Positions 14,818 to 24,368 are shown, numbered from the stretch's first letter. The stretch: 46,645 bases of DNA from Stenotrophomonas hibiscicola ATCC 19867 (GCF_000382065.1 NZ_KB907499.1:1-46645); one strand, 5' to 3'. Notes: a model not told the origin generated them from the letters alone. Numbers and translations are program-made.

Positions 14818-16650
14818 TCAACGCAGCCCGTCCACGTCCAGGATCAGGGCCATGCGACCATCGCCGATCAAGGTTGCACCGGCATAACCGCGCAGGCCTC
14901 GCAGGGCCTTCGGCAGTGGCTTGATGACCACTTCCTCACGCCCGCGCACCTGGTCCACGACCAGCCCGAAGCGGGCTTCGCCGGCCTGCAGCACCACGAT
15001 GGTCAGCAGGGTTGACGCGGCCGGTGTCACATCCAGCCACTGGCGCAGGTCGACCAGCGGCAGGGTGTGCGAGCGGCGATCAAGCACGGCGCGGCCATCG
15101 AACCAGCCCAGCGAGGTGCGCGGCGCGTGCAGCACTTCCATCACGCGTGCCAGGGGTAGTGCGTAGACGTCCTCGCCGGCCTGCACCAGCAGGGTCGGCA
15201 GGATCGCCAGGGTGAGCGGCACGCGGATCAGGAAGCGGCTGCCACGACCCAGTTCCGACTGGATCTGGATCTGGCCGCTCAGTTCGCGGATGCGCGACTG
15301 CACCACGTCCATGCCGACGCCACGGCCGGAGATATCGGTGACCTGCTGCTTGGTCGAGAAGCCCGGCAGGAACACCAGGTGCAGGCACTCCTCGCTGCTC
15401 AGGCGGGCAGCGGCTTCTGGATCGATCAGGCCTTTCTCACGCGCCTTCGCGCGCAGCTTCTCCGGGTCGATGCCGGCGCCATCGTCCTGCACCTCGATGC
15501 TGACGTAGTCGCCTTCCTGCTGCGCCGACAGGCGTACATGGCCCATCCGCGGCTTGCCTTGTGCTTCGCGCAGGTCGGGCATTTCCACGCCATGGTCGAT
15601 GGCGTTGCGGACCAGGTGCACCAGCGGGTCGGCCAGGGCCTCGACCAGGTTGCGGTCGAGCTCGGTCTCGGCACCGATCAGCTCCAGGTCCACTTCCTTC
15701 TTCAGCGAGCGGGCAACGTCGCGGGCGACCTTGGGGAACCGCGAGAACACCTTGCCCACCGGCTGCATGCGGGTGCGCATCACCGCCGATTGCAGGCGCG
15801 CGGTGGCGATATCCAGCGTCGACACGGCGCGGTCCAGCTCTTCATCGCGCAGGCGTGCACGCAGGGTCTTGAGCCGATTGCGCGACAGCACCAGTTCGCC
15901 GATCAGGTTGACGATCGCGTCCAGGCGTTTGGTATCAACGCGCACCGTGTGTTCGGCCTCGGCCAGCGGCTTGGCCGCCGGCTTGGCCACGGGTGCCGGT
16001 GCAGCGACCGGGCGCGGCGCGGGCGCCGGCGCCGGTGCCAGGACTGCAGCAGGCTTGGCACCCGGTGCGGCGCCACCGTGCAACTGGTCGAGCAGGGCTT
16101 CGAACTCGTCCTCGCTGATCAGGCCGTCGTCGGCTTTTTTTGCCGGCGCGATCGCAGTCGGAGCATTGCCACCGTGCAGCTGGTCGAGCAGCGCCTCGAA
16201 TTCGTCGTCGGTGATCAGGTCGCTGCCCCCCGCGGCGGGTGCTGCTGCGGCGGCGGGCGCAGCCACGGCACCCCCGTGCACGTCGAACTGGGCGATCAGG
16301 TCCGGCGGCGCATAGCCCGGCTCGGTGCCGGACGACACGGCGTCCAGCATCGACTGCAGGTAATCCAGTGATTGCTGGGCCGCGTCGAAGTGGTGGGCCT
16401 GCAGCACGGCCTGGCCGGCGCGCGCCGCGCCCAGCGCCTCCTCAGCGGCGTGGCACAGCTCGACCATGGCAGTGACGCCGAGGAAGCCGGCGCCGCCCTT
16501 GAGCGTGTGGTAGCCGCGGAACACCGCATTGAGCTGGTCGCTGTCCTGCGGTGCCTGCTCCAGCGACACCAGCTGTTCGCCGAGGCGGTCCAGGATCTCC
16601 TGCGCCTCGATGATGAAATCGGCAGTGATGTCGTCGGATACCGCGCTCAT
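14818..16650 (-). CDS. cheA: Chemotaxis histidine kinase CheA (cheY-cheZ operon)
   Basis: A 610-residue CheA. The Hpt domain has its phospho-His at residue 48 (GYHTLKGG). The linker holds two copies of DEFEALLDQLHGG (residues 149-161 and 181-193) in place of a folded P2 domain, then a Pro/Ala tract. The dimerisation helices (DAIVNLIGELVLSRN), kinase domain (HLVRNAIDHGVE, DDGAGID, GRGVGMDVV) and CheW-like domain (ending ALILDVDGLR) are intact. The ATG at 16650 opens the Hpt frame; the reading frame continues upstream but overlaps cheZ and has no family similarity. It lies 2 bp after cheZ and before motCD-parCP, the arrangement of polar chemotaxis systems, where ParP can contact the linker of CheA. 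Confidence 0.95.
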   Translation of the reverse strand: MSAVSDDITADFIIEAQEILDRLGEQLVSLEQAPQDSDQLNAVFRGYHTLKGGAGFLGVTAMVELCHAAEEALGAARAGQAVLQAHHFDAAQQSLDYLQSMLDAVSSGTEPGYAPPDLIAQFDVHGGAVAAPAAAAAPAAGGSDLITDDEFEALLDQLHGGNAPTAIAPAKKADDGLISEDEFEALLDQLHGGAAPGAKPAAVLAPAPAPAPRPVAAPAPVAKPAAKPLAEAEHTVRVDTKRLDAIVNLIGELVLSRNRLKTLRARLRDEELDRAVSTLDIATARLQSAVMRTRMQPVGKVFSRFPKVARDVARSLKKEVDLELIGAETELDRNLVEALADPLVHLVRNAIDHGVEMPDLREAQGKPRMGHVRLSAQQEGDYVSIEVQDDGAGIDPEKLRAKAREKGLIDPEAAARLSSEECLHLVFLPGFSTKQQVTDISGRGVGMDVVQSRIRELSGQIQIQSELGRGSRFLIRVPLTLAILPTLLVQAGEDVYALPLARVMEVLHAPRTSLGWFDGRAVLDRRSHTLPLVDLRQWLDVTPAASTLLTIVVLQAGEARFGLVVDQVRGREEVVIKPLPKALRGLRGYAGATLIGDGRMALILDVDGLR

Positions 16651-16652
16651 GC

Positions 16653-17258
16653 TTACAGCCCCAGATCCGACAACAGGTCGTCGGCGTCGTTCTGCGAGAC
16701 CGCGTGGCGGTCCAGTCCCTTCAGTGCCGGCCCGGCCAGTGCCGGGTCGGTGCGATGCTGTTCCGGCGGCAGGCCGAGTGCGCCGAAGCCTTCGTGGACG
16801 CGGCGGACAATGCCGACCACGCGGCGGATGATCTGCCCGGTCAGGTCCTGGTAGCTCTGGGTCAGGGCGATCTCGGTCAGGTTGTGGCGGATGCGCTCGA
16901 GCTGCGCGTCCTGGCCTGGCTGCAGGCCTTCGGCACGCAGCTGTTCGGTCAGGCTGCGGCATTCCTCGGCCAGGTCCAGGGTACGGTGGGTGGCCTGTTC
17001 GGTCATCGCCACCACGTGGTCCAGGCGCGCGCAGGCGTCATCCAGCTCACCGGCCTCGCTGGGCACGGTCGGTAGTTCACCCAGCGCCTGTCCCAGCTCG
17101 CGGGCCAGCCGCGACAGGCCGCTCATCATCGGCTGCGTGCGCAGCGCGACCAGTCCGTCGATGCGTTGCCGCCAGGCAGCTTCGTCACCGGACTCCAGTG
17201 CGTCCAGGGCTTCCTGCAGGCGCAGGGCGAGGGCGTTCTTGTCGACCGTGGTATCCAT
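16653..17258 (-). CDS. cheZ: CheY-P phosphatase CheZ
   Basis: A 201-residue, mainly helical protein that speeds loss of phosphate from CheY. The catalytic helix is present as SYQDLTGQIIRRVV (about residues 137-150), with the Asp and Gln that E. coli CheZ uses (DLTGQ). The far C-terminus QNDADDLLSDLGL matches the CheY-binding tail. Its ATG shares a base with the stop of cheY (TGATG), so the pair is translationally coupled. The presence of CheZ marks this as the motor-controlling pathway, in contrast to the second cheA set at 8084-10788, which has none. Confidence 0.96.
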   Translation of the reverse strand: MDTTVDKNALALRLQEALDALESGDEAAWRQRIDGLVALRTQPMMSGLSRLARELGQALGELPTVPSEAGELDDACARLDHVVAMTEQATHRTLDLAEECRSLTEQLRAEGLQPGQDAQLERIRHNLTEIALTQSYQDLTGQIIRRVVGIVRRVHEGFGALGLPPEQHRTDPALAGPALKGLDRHAVSQNDADDLLSDLGL

Positions 17259-17650
17259 CAGGCGCTGGCCGCCAGGCGTTCAAAGATCTTGCCGAGCTTT
17301 TCTTCCAGCGTCTGCGCGGTGAAGGGCTTGATGATGTAGCCGTTCACGCCGTTCTGGGCGGCTTCGATGATCTGTTCGCGCTTGGCTTCGGCAGTGACCA
17401 TCAGCACTGGCAGGGTCTTCAGCTTGGCATCGGCGCGGATCGCCTTGAGCAGCTCGATGCCGGTCATCACCGGCATGTTCCAGTCGGTGACGACGAAATC
17501 GAACGACTGGCTCTGCAGCAGCGACAGCGCGGCATGCCCGTCCTCGGCTTCGGCGGTATTGGTGAAGCCAAGATCGCCCAGCAGGTTCTTGACGATGCGA
17601 CGCATGGTCGAGAAGTCGTCGACGATCAGGATGCGCATGTTCTTGTTCAA
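17258..17650 (-). CDS. cheY: Chemotaxis response regulator CheY
   Basis: A 130-residue CheY that carries the signal from CheA to FliM. It has [17 protein letters not shown], the phospho-Asp in [12 protein letters not shown] (about residue 57), the Thr in [10 protein letters not shown] and the Lys in [16 protein letters not shown], which is close to enteric CheY. The start is a TTG at 17650 with AAGGA 8 nt upstream; the next ATG (17638) has no such site. It follows fliA by about 57 bp and is coupled to cheZ. Confidence 0.96.
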   Translation of the reverse strand: MNKNMRILIVDDFSTMRRIVKNLLGDLGFTNTAEAEDGHAALSLLQSQSFDFVVTDWNMPVMTGIELLKAIRADAKLKTLPVLMVTAEAKREQIIEAAQNGVNGYIIKPFTAQTLEEKLGKIFERLAASA

Positions 17651-17707
17651 AGCAGAGTTCCTTTGTTGTTCATTCCGGGTGGCCGGGGGCAGCCGCCTCG
17701 GGCATGT

Positions 17708-18451
17708 TCACTCTTCCAGGCCGGCGTCGGCCGCCTCGAAAATCTTCAATCGTCCACGCAGGCGCAGCACGGCCTGGCCGTGTATCTGGCAGACCCGCGA
17801 CTCGCTCACGCCGAGCACCGCGCCGATCTCCTTCAGGTTCAGTTCCTGCTCGTAATAGAGCGAGAGCACCAGCTGTTCGCGCTCGGGCAGGTGGCCGATG
17901 GCCTTGCCCAGCTCGCGGCCGAACTCGCCGCGCTCCAGCACCTGCTGCGGCGTCGGGCCGCCCTGGGCGACGGTATCCAGCTCGCCCTGGTCCTCGATGC
18001 GTGACTCCAGGCTCAGCACCTGGCCACGCGCGGCGTCTTCCATCAGCCGCAGGTATTCGGGCAGCGGCATCTCCATCGCGGCGGCCACTTCGGTGGCGCT
18101 GGCGGCACGGCCGGTGCTCTGTTCCAGGCGGCGGATGGTGGCAGCGGCGTCGCGTGCGCGGCGATGCACCGAGCGCGGCACCCAGTCGCCACGGCGGATC
18201 TCGTCGATCATCGAACCGCGGATGCGGATCGAGGCGTAGGTCTCGAACGAGGCGCCCTGGTCGGCGTCGTAGCTGCGCGACGCTTCGATCAGCCCCATCA
18301 TGCCGGCCTGGATCAGGTCGTCCACCTCCACGCTCGCCGGCAGGCGTGCGGCCAGGTGGTGGGCGATGCGCCGCACCAGGTCCGAGTGCTGGGAGATGAC
18401 CTCGTTGGCCGCCGAGCGCTGGACCTCCCGGTACTGGGCTGCGCCTTTCAT
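17708..18451 (-). CDS. fliA: Flagellar sigma factor FliA (sigma-28)
   Basis: A 247-residue sigma factor for late flagellar and chemotaxis genes. Region 2 is seen in LVRRIAHHLAARLPASVEVDDLIQAGMMGL and YASIRIRGSMIDEIRRGDWVPRSV, region 3 in the following helices, and region 4 with its HTH in LNLKEIGAVLGVSESRVCQIHGQAV (about 205-229). The ATG at 18451 overlaps the flhG stop by 4 bp, so it is coupled to flhF-flhG. Its likely targets in this window are the promoters at 3765, 4363, 5345, 7807, 10819, 14722, 44585 and 46106. No anti-sigma flgM is present here. Confidence 0.96.
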   Translation of the reverse strand: MKGAAQYREVQRSAANEVISQHSDLVRRIAHHLAARLPASVEVDDLIQAGMMGLIEASRSYDADQGASFETYASIRIRGSMIDEIRRGDWVPRSVHRRARDAAATIRRLEQSTGRAASATEVAAAMEMPLPEYLRLMEDAARGQVLSLESRIEDQGELDTVAQGGPTPQQVLERGEFGRELGKAIGHLPEREQLVLSLYYEQELNLKEIGAVLGVSESRVCQIHGQAVLRLRGRLKIFEAADAGLEE

Positions 18452-19335
18452 GCGGCCACCCCGCGCTGCTTGAGAATGCGCTCGAGGAAGAACTCGACGC
18501 CGCCACGCGGTTCGGTCGGCGCCTGCCAGCGTGCGGTGCGGCGCGCGATCTCGGTGATCGCCAGCGCGGCCGGGCTGGACGGGTAGGCCTTCACCACCGG
18601 TTGCTGGCGCTGCACCGACAGGCGCAGCCAGTCGTCCTGCGGCACGCAGCCCAGGTAGTTCAGCGAGACATCGGCGAGGAACTTCTCGCACACGCGGGTC
18701 AGCTTTTCGTACAGCACGCGGCCCTCGTTGGGGTCGCGCACCATGTTGGCCACCACCTGGATGCGGTCCACGCCGCGCTCGCGCGACAGCACCTTGATCA
18801 GTGCGTAGGCGTCGGTGATCGAGGCCGGTTCGTCACAGACCACCACCACGGTGTCCTGCGCGGCCTGGCAGAAGGTCAGCACGCCGTCGGTGATGCCGGC
18901 GGCGGTATCGACCACCATGATGTCCAGCTCGCGTTCCAGTTCGGAGAACACGTTGACCAGGCCGACATGCTCGGCCGGGGCCAGCTCGGCCATGTGCCGG
19001 CGGCCGGAAGCGGCCGGGACCACCAGCACGCCGTTCGGGCCTTCGACGATGACGTCGTCCAGCGAGCAGCGGCCGGCCACCAGGTCGGCCAGCGTAAAGG
19101 TGGGGTTCAAGCCCAGGATCACGTCGATGTTGGCCAGGCCCAGGTCGGCGTCCAGCAGCAGCGTGCGCTTGCCCATGCCCGCCAGCGCCACAGCCAGGTT
19201 GGCCGAGACGTTGGTCTTGCCCACGCCGCCCTTGCCGCCGGTCACCGCGATGGTGCGCACAGGGCCGAGCGGCTCGCTGCGGGTGGCCGACAGCGGGAAG
19301 GTCTTGGTCAGCTTGGCGTACTCACGCGACGGCAT
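18448..19335 (-). CDS. flhG: Flagellar number regulator FlhG (FleN)
   Basis: A 295-residue MinD-like ATPase that limits flagellar number, in pseudomonads by restraining FleQ. The deviant Walker A motif is GGKGGVGKTNVSANLA (about 33-48), the A' motif is LLLDADLGLANIDVILG and Walker B is LDIMVVDTAAGI. The N-terminal 25 residues precede the ATPase fold, where FlhG proteins carry the FlhF-activating segment; a typical DQA motif is not evident. It overlaps flhF by 14 bp upstream and fliA by 4 bp downstream. With FleQ at 38754-40259 in the same window, the regulatory pair is complete. Confidence 0.95.
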   Translation of the reverse strand: MPSREYAKLTKTFPLSATRSEPLGPVRTIAVTGGKGGVGKTNVSANLAVALAGMGKRTLLLDADLGLANIDVILGLNPTFTLADLVAGRCSLDDVIVEGPNGVLVVPAASGRRHMAELAPAEHVGLVNVFSELERELDIMVVDTAAGITDGVLTFCQAAQDTVVVVCDEPASITDAYALIKVLSRERGVDRIQVVANMVRDPNEGRVLYEKLTRVCEKFLADVSLNYLGCVPQDDWLRLSVQRQQPVVKAYPSSPAALAITEIARRTARWQAPTEPRGGVEFFLERILKQRGVAA

Positions 19336-21004
19336 GGTTCAACTCCGGGTTGCAGGGCATATCGGCCGCTCGGCGCAAATCTTCAAGGCGAAGTACGAGA
19401 TTGGCTGCACTGGCCCGGTGCAGGTCCTCCGGGACGTCCTGGCCATCGGTCACCCAGGTGATCGGCAGGGCATGGTCCACGGCCACAGACAGGGCGTTGC
19501 CGAAGCGGCCGGTCTCGTCCAGCTTGCTCAGCACCAGACCCTGCAGGTTGGCGGCGCCGAAGCGGCGGACCACCTCGTCCATGTCGCCGAAGCTGGTATT
19601 GGCCGGCAGCACCAGCAGGGTGCGCACCTGGCGGGCGGCACGCAGCCACTGCAGCTGGGCGGCCAGCGCGCGGTCGCGCGGGCCCAGCCCGGCGGTGTCG
19701 ATCAGCACCAGCTTGTAGTCCTTCAGGCGTTCCAGCAGCTGGTCCAGGTCGGTGCCGCTGTTGGCCTCGTGCACCGCGATGCCGAGCTGGCGGCCGTAGC
19801 CGTACAGCTGCTCGCGGGCGCCGATGCGGGCGGTATCGGTGGTGACCAGGGCGACGTCACGCGGCGCGTGCTTCTCGGCGAATCGCGAGGCCAGCTTGGC
19901 GATGGTGGTGGTCTTGCCGGCGCCGGTCGGGCCGACCAGGGCGATCACGCCGCCTTCTTCCAGCGGGTCGACCGGGGCGATCGGCAGCTTGCGCGAGATC
20001 AGCCCCAGCATCAGGCCGCGGCCACGATGGGCTTCGGTCTCCAGCGGGATCTGCATGGCCACGTCGCGGGCCAGGCCGGCATCGAAGCCATATTCGTCCA
20101 TCAGGTCCAACGCGGTGGCGCGCACCGGGCAGCCGCGCAGGCGCTCGTCGGTGAAGCGGTTCATCTCGCGCTCGATCACCTGGCGCATGCCGGCCACTTC
20201 CTGGCGCAACTGTCGGATCTCGGCGTCGTCCTGGGCGACCACCGTCAGCACCGGAGCCGGAGCCAGGGTGGGGGCCGGCGCGGTTTCGACAATGGCATCG
20301 GCCAACGCCGGTTCGCTGGCGGCGCTGGCCGGCTGCGCGTCGGCGACGGCAGCGGTCGGCAGCGGCGGCGGCTGCACGGCCGGCGCCACGCTTTCGTGAT
20401 GCGCCTCGTGCGGCGGATCGATCGGGAAGCGGGCGCGGTTGGCCGGCACGGCGGCGGCCGGTGCAACGATGGCCTCGGCGAACGGCGCGAAGATCTGTTC
20501 CGGCAGCGCCGGTTCGTTGACGGCGGCACGCGCGAGGGTGGCCGCAAAGCCGGTGCTGCCGCGGGTCGGCACGATCTCGTCGGCGCTGTCCAGGGTGCGG
20601 CCGGTGGCGCCGACCGCGGCGCGGGCGAGGGCGGCCACCGCCGAGGTGGTGGCGGCGACCGGCTCCGGTGCCGGGGTGGCGCTGCGACGGCGGGTGACGG
20701 CGGCGATCACCGCATCGGCGGCGGTGCGCGGTTTGGGCGCCGGCGGCGGCGCCACGTCGCGGCGCGAGGCTTCCAGCGCACGCTGCACGGCGCTTTCATC
20801 GTAGTTGGCGGCGGCGACGATCTCGATGCCTTCCTCGATCCGGCGGTTGGACAGGATCACGGCATCAGGACCATGTTCCTTGCGCACCAGGTTCATGGCC
20901 GAACGCATGTCGGCGGCGACGAATCGTTTGATTTTCATGCTGTGGTCACGAGGCGAAGACGGCGGAGTGGCGGCCGGGGAACTCGGGTGGTCGGTGGTCT
21001 GCAC
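19322..21004 (-). CDS. flhF: Flagellar placement GTPase FlhF
   Basis: An SRP-type GTPase that sets the polar site of the flagellum. The N-terminal basic domain starts MKIKRFVAADMRSAMNLVRK. A long Ala/Pro linker, a helical N domain (about 285-335) and a G domain follow, with GPTGAGKTTTIAKLA, VTTDTARIGA, LIDTAGLGPRD and SKLDETGRFG. The family-type start is the ATG at 20938 (538 residues), but no ribosome site precedes it; the GTG at 21004 (560 residues) has AAGGGGA about 9 nt upstream, so I give the longer form with some doubt. It sits between flhA and flhG, which it overlaps. Confidence 0.93.
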   Translation of the reverse strand: MQTTDHPSSPAATPPSSPRDHSMKIKRFVAADMRSAMNLVRKEHGPDAVILSNRRIEEGIEIVAAANYDESAVQRALEASRRDVAPPPAPKPRTAADAVIAAVTRRRSATPAPEPVAATTSAVAALARAAVGATGRTLDSADEIVPTRGSTGFAATLARAAVNEPALPEQIFAPFAEAIVAPAAAVPANRARFPIDPPHEAHHESVAPAVQPPPLPTAAVADAQPASAASEPALADAIVETAPAPTLAPAPVLTVVAQDDAEIRQLRQEVAGMRQVIEREMNRFTDERLRGCPVRATALDLMDEYGFDAGLARDVAMQIPLETEAHRGRGLMLGLISRKLPIAPVDPLEEGGVIALVGPTGAGKTTTIAKLASRFAEKHAPRDVALVTTDTARIGAREQLYGYGRQLGIAVHEANSGTDLDQLLERLKDYKLVLIDTAGLGPRDRALAAQLQWLRAARQVRTLLVLPANTSFGDMDEVVRRFGAANLQGLVLSKLDETGRFGNALSVAVDHALPITWVTDGQDVPEDLHRASAANLVLRLEDLRRAADMPCNPELNHAVA

Positions 21005-21083
21005 GGTGCGGGTTCCCCTTGGTATCTGTCTGTTGCGTTGGTTCGAAGGTGGTGTCTGTTTTCTGGCGCGTCGGCGGGCGGCG

Positions 21084-23192
21084 TCAGCTGATCGTTCCGA
21101 CCAGCTTCAGGCGCTTGTCCTCCGGCACCTCGCTGTAGGCCAGGACCGACAGCGACGGAACGCTGTGGCGGACCAGGCGTGCCAGCGCGGCGCGCACCGG
21201 GCCAGGTACCAGCACGACCGCGGGCTCGTTGCGGGCTTCCTGCTTGCTGACACATTCGGCCAGACTCTGGTGCAGTCGCTCAGCGAGTCCGGGTTCCAGC
21301 GCGGCGCCGTTGCCCTGCGTGGACTCCTGCAAGACACGTTCCAATTGCGGGTTGAGGGTGAACACCGGCAGCTCCGCCGACATTCCGGCGATCTCCTGCA
21401 CGATGAAGCGGCCCAGGGCGGTGCGCACGGCGGCGGTCAGCACGGCCGGGTCCTGGCTGCTGGGCGCATGTTCGACCAGTGCCTCGGCGATCTTGCGCAG
21501 CTGGCGGATCGGAATGCGCTCGACCAGCAGGTTCTGCAGCACGCGCACCACCGCCGACAGCGGCAGCGCCTTCGGCGTCAGATCTTCGACGAGCTTGGGC
21601 GCGCTCTTGGCCAGGTTGGCCAGCAGGTGTTGCACTTCCTCATGGCCGAGCAACTCAGGTGCGTGCTCGCGGATCAGGTGCGAAAGGTGGGTGGCGACCA
21701 CGGTGGCCGGGTCGACCACCGTGTAGCCCAGCGTTTCGGCCTGGGCACGCTGGTGCGGTTGGATCCAGGTGGCATCGAGGCCGAACGCGGGGTCCTTGCC
21801 GGCGATGCCTTCCAGCGTGCCCAGCGCGCTGCCCGGGTCCAGCGCGAGCTCGCGGTCGGGGTGGATCTCGGCGGTGGCCACCGGCACGCCGTGCACCAGC
21901 ACGCGGTAGCCGTTGGCGGGCAGTTCCAGGTTGTCGCGGATGTGTACCGATGGAATCAGGAAGCCGACATCCTGGGTCAGCTTGCGGCGAACGCCCTTGA
22001 TGCGCGCCATCAGTTCGCCGCCCTGGTTGCTGTCCACCAGCGGAATCAGCCGGTAGCCGACCTCCAGGCCCAGCGGATCGACCGGGCGCAGTTCGTCCCA
22101 GCTCAGTTCGGCGGTGGGCGCCGGCGCGGCCGGGCGGCCGAGGGCGTTGAGCGCCGCCGGGTCCTTGCCCGTTGCGGCGGCATCGGCGGCCGGGGCCTGG
22201 GTCTTGCGGTACAGCTTCCAGGCAATGAAGCCGAGGATCGACGCCAGCGTCAGGAAAGCGACGTTGGGCATGCCCGGCACCAGGCCCACCAGGCCGATGA
22301 TGCCGGCGGTGATCGCCAGCGCCCGGTACTGGCCGAACACCTGGCCGGTCATGGCCTGGGCCATGTCCTGCGAGCGCGAGGCGCGGGTGACCAGCATCGC
22401 CACCGCACTGGAGACCAGCAGCGCCGGCAGCTGGGCCACCAGGCCGTCACCGATCGACAACAGGGTGTAGGTGGCAGCGGCTTCACCGAAGGGCATGCCA
22501 TGCTGCAGCACACCCACGGCCAGGCCGCCGAGCATGTTGATGAACAGGATCAGGATGCCGGCGATGGCGTCGCCGCGGATGAACTTGCTGGCACCGTCCA
22601 TCGCACCGTAGAAGTCGGCTTCCTCGCGGACTTCTTCGCGGCGCAGCTTGGCTTCTTCACGCGTCAGCAAACCGGCGTTGAGGTCGGCGTCGATCGCCAT
22701 CTGCTTGCCGGGCATCGCGTCGAGGATGAAGCGCGCGGTCACTTCCGAGACCCGGCCGGCGCCCTTGGTGATCACCACGAAGTTGATGATGGTGAGGATC
22801 GCGAACACCACGATGCCCACCGCGTAGTTGCCGCCGATCACGAATTCGCCGAAGGCGGCGATGACCTTGCCCGCGGCATCGTGGCCGTTCTGGCCGTTGA
22901 GCAGGATCACGCGGGTGGAGGCCACGTTCAGCGCCAGCCGCAGCATGGTGGTGATCAGCAGCACGATCGGGAAGATGGTGAAGTCCAGCGGGCGCTTCAC
23001 GTAGACCACCGCCAGCAGCACCATCAGCGAGATGGCAATGTTGAAGGTGAACAGCGCATCGAGCACCGGCGCGGCCAGCGGCACCACGACCATGGCCAGC
23101 AGGGCCAGCACGATCAGCGGCGCGCCAAGACCCTGGCGGATCATTTCCAGGGCGCGGCGGGTGTTGAAGCCGGTGGAGGGCTGGGCGCTCAC
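21084..23192 (-). CDS. flhA: Flagellar export gate protein FlhA
   Basis: A 702-residue core protein of the flagellar type III export gate. The N-terminal half has the expected eight membrane helices, from PLIVLALLAMVVVPLA to about residue 325, with the cytoplasmic FHIPEP-type loop (AIDADLNAGLL, REEADFYGAMDGASKFIRGDAIAG). The soluble C-terminal half forms the ring that docks export chaperones. The start is GTG at 23192, overlapping the flhB stop as GTGA, with GGGAGG upstream. Confidence 0.97.
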   Translation of the reverse strand: MSAQPSTGFNTRRALEMIRQGLGAPLIVLALLAMVVVPLAAPVLDALFTFNIAISLMVLLAVVYVKRPLDFTIFPIVLLITTMLRLALNVASTRVILLNGQNGHDAAGKVIAAFGEFVIGGNYAVGIVVFAILTIINFVVITKGAGRVSEVTARFILDAMPGKQMAIDADLNAGLLTREEAKLRREEVREEADFYGAMDGASKFIRGDAIAGILILFINMLGGLAVGVLQHGMPFGEAAATYTLLSIGDGLVAQLPALLVSSAVAMLVTRASRSQDMAQAMTGQVFGQYRALAITAGIIGLVGLVPGMPNVAFLTLASILGFIAWKLYRKTQAPAADAAATGKDPAALNALGRPAAPAPTAELSWDELRPVDPLGLEVGYRLIPLVDSNQGGELMARIKGVRRKLTQDVGFLIPSVHIRDNLELPANGYRVLVHGVPVATAEIHPDRELALDPGSALGTLEGIAGKDPAFGLDATWIQPHQRAQAETLGYTVVDPATVVATHLSHLIREHAPELLGHEEVQHLLANLAKSAPKLVEDLTPKALPLSAVVRVLQNLLVERIPIRQLRKIAEALVEHAPSSQDPAVLTAAVRTALGRFIVQEIAGMSAELPVFTLNPQLERVLQESTQGNGAALEPGLAERLHQSLAECVSKQEARNEPAVVLVPGPVRAALARLVRHSVPSLSVLAYSEVPEDKRLKLVGTIS

Positions 23193-24319
23193 GGGCGGCC
23201 TCCCTTGCCGAATTCATCCACCTGGATGTGCGGGGCGTCCGGCATCGGGCCAGTGCGCCACGCGCGCAGCTGGTAGACGTAGGACAGGACCTGGGCGACG
23301 GCCGAATACAGTCTCACGGGGATTTCCTTTCCGAGTTGGCCCTCCCGATACAAGGCGCGTGCCAAAGGTGGGGCAGAGACGATCGCGACCTTGTTGCCGT
23401 CGGCCACTTCACGGATGCGCAGGGCGGTCTCGTCCACGCCCAGGGCGACCACGGTGGGGGCGTTCATGGCGCCGCCCTCGTACTTCAGGGCCACCGCGTA
23501 GTGGGTGGGGTTGACCACCACCACGTCGGCGGTGGGTACCGCTTCCATCATCCGGCGGTTGGCCATCTGCTGCTGCAGCTGGCGGATGCGGCCCTTGACC
23601 TCGGGGCTGCCCTCGCTTTCCTTCATTTCCCGGCGCAGCTCTTCCCGGGTCATCTTCAGCTTGCGCATCCAGTTCCAGCGCTGGTACGGCGCGTCGATGG
23701 CGGCCAGCACCAGCATCGCGCCGGCGGTGGCCAGCAGCAGGCGCAGGGTGAAGCCGAGGCCGTCGGTGATGGCCGTCTCCAGCGGGTGGTGGATCAGGCC
23801 GCGCAGGGTGTCGAAGCCGGTCCAGACCACCAGCCCGGCGGCGACGCCGACGAAGGCCACGCGCAGCAGCGATTTGGTGAACTCGGCAATGGCCTCCGGG
23901 CCGTACAGGCGCTTGAGCCCGCTCATCGGGTTCATGCGGTTGATGTCGGGCATCAACGCCTTCTGCGACCAGCGCAGGCCGCCCATCACCAGCGGGGCGA
24001 CGAAGCTGGCCAGCAGGCAGACCAGCACCAGCGGCGCGATCACCAGCATGAACTGCAGCAGCAGGTCGCCGAAGTGGCCGAACAGTTCCTTCGGGTTCTG
24101 CCGCAGGCTCTGTTCCGGGCTCAGCGCCTGCTTCATCCAGGCCGTGGCGCCGCGGCCGATCGAGCCGCTCATCGCCATCACCGCCAGCACGCCGGCGCCG
24201 AACACGGCGGCCGTGCCGAGCTCGCGCGAGCGCGGCAGGTTGCCCTGTTCGCGGGCGTCGCGCAGGCGTTTTTCGGTCGGTTGTTCGGTCTTTTCGCCGG
24301 CGGATTCGTTCTCGGACAT
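23189..24319 (-). CDS. flhB: Flagellar export switch protein FlhB
   Basis: A 376-residue export-gate protein that switches substrate from hook to filament after self-cleavage. The N-terminus reads GEKTEQPTEKRLRDAREQG. Four membrane segments follow up to about residue 215. The cytoplasmic domain carries the autocleavage site NPTH (in VVVNPTHYAVALKY, about 267-270). I use the ATG at 24319; a GTG nine bases upstream is possible. It is the first gene of flhB-flhA and has a -24/-12 promoter at 24353-24368. The last residues are Pro/Asp-rich. Confidence 0.96.
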   Translation of the reverse strand: MSENESAGEKTEQPTEKRLRDAREQGNLPRSRELGTAAVFGAGVLAVMAMSGSIGRGATAWMKQALSPEQSLRQNPKELFGHFGDLLLQFMLVIAPLVLVCLLASFVAPLVMGGLRWSQKALMPDINRMNPMSGLKRLYGPEAIAEFTKSLLRVAFVGVAAGLVVWTGFDTLRGLIHHPLETAITDGLGFTLRLLLATAGAMLVLAAIDAPYQRWNWMRKLKMTREELRREMKESEGSPEVKGRIRQLQQQMANRRMMEAVPTADVVVVNPTHYAVALKYEGGAMNAPTVVALGVDETALRIREVADGNKVAIVSAPPLARALYREGQLGKEIPVRLYSAVAQVLSYVYQLRAWRTGPMPDAPHIQVDEFGKGGRP

Positions 24320-24352
24320 CACGGGCACTGCGGCAGGGGTTGCCGGAGGGCG

Positions 24353-24368
24353 TGCAAGAACCGTGCCG
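24353..24368 (-). promoter_or_regulatory. Sigma-54 promoter of flhB-flhA
   Basis: Minus strand CGGCACGGTTCTTGCA, with GG and GC in the -24/-12 spacing. It starts 34 bp upstream of the flhB ATG. Confidence 0.82.

Noticed and set aside
16651..16962. Upstream extension of the cheZ-linked cheA
   Set aside because: It overlaps cheZ in another frame and is Pro/Arg-rich; the Hpt domain starts properly at the ATG at 16650.
18452..18691. Upstream extension of fliA
   Set aside because: It lies inside flhG; sigma region 2 starts after the ATG at 18451.
20805..23276. Long plus-strand reading frame of 823 codons opposite flhA
   Set aside because: Antisense to flhA, His/Gln-rich, without any family pattern.
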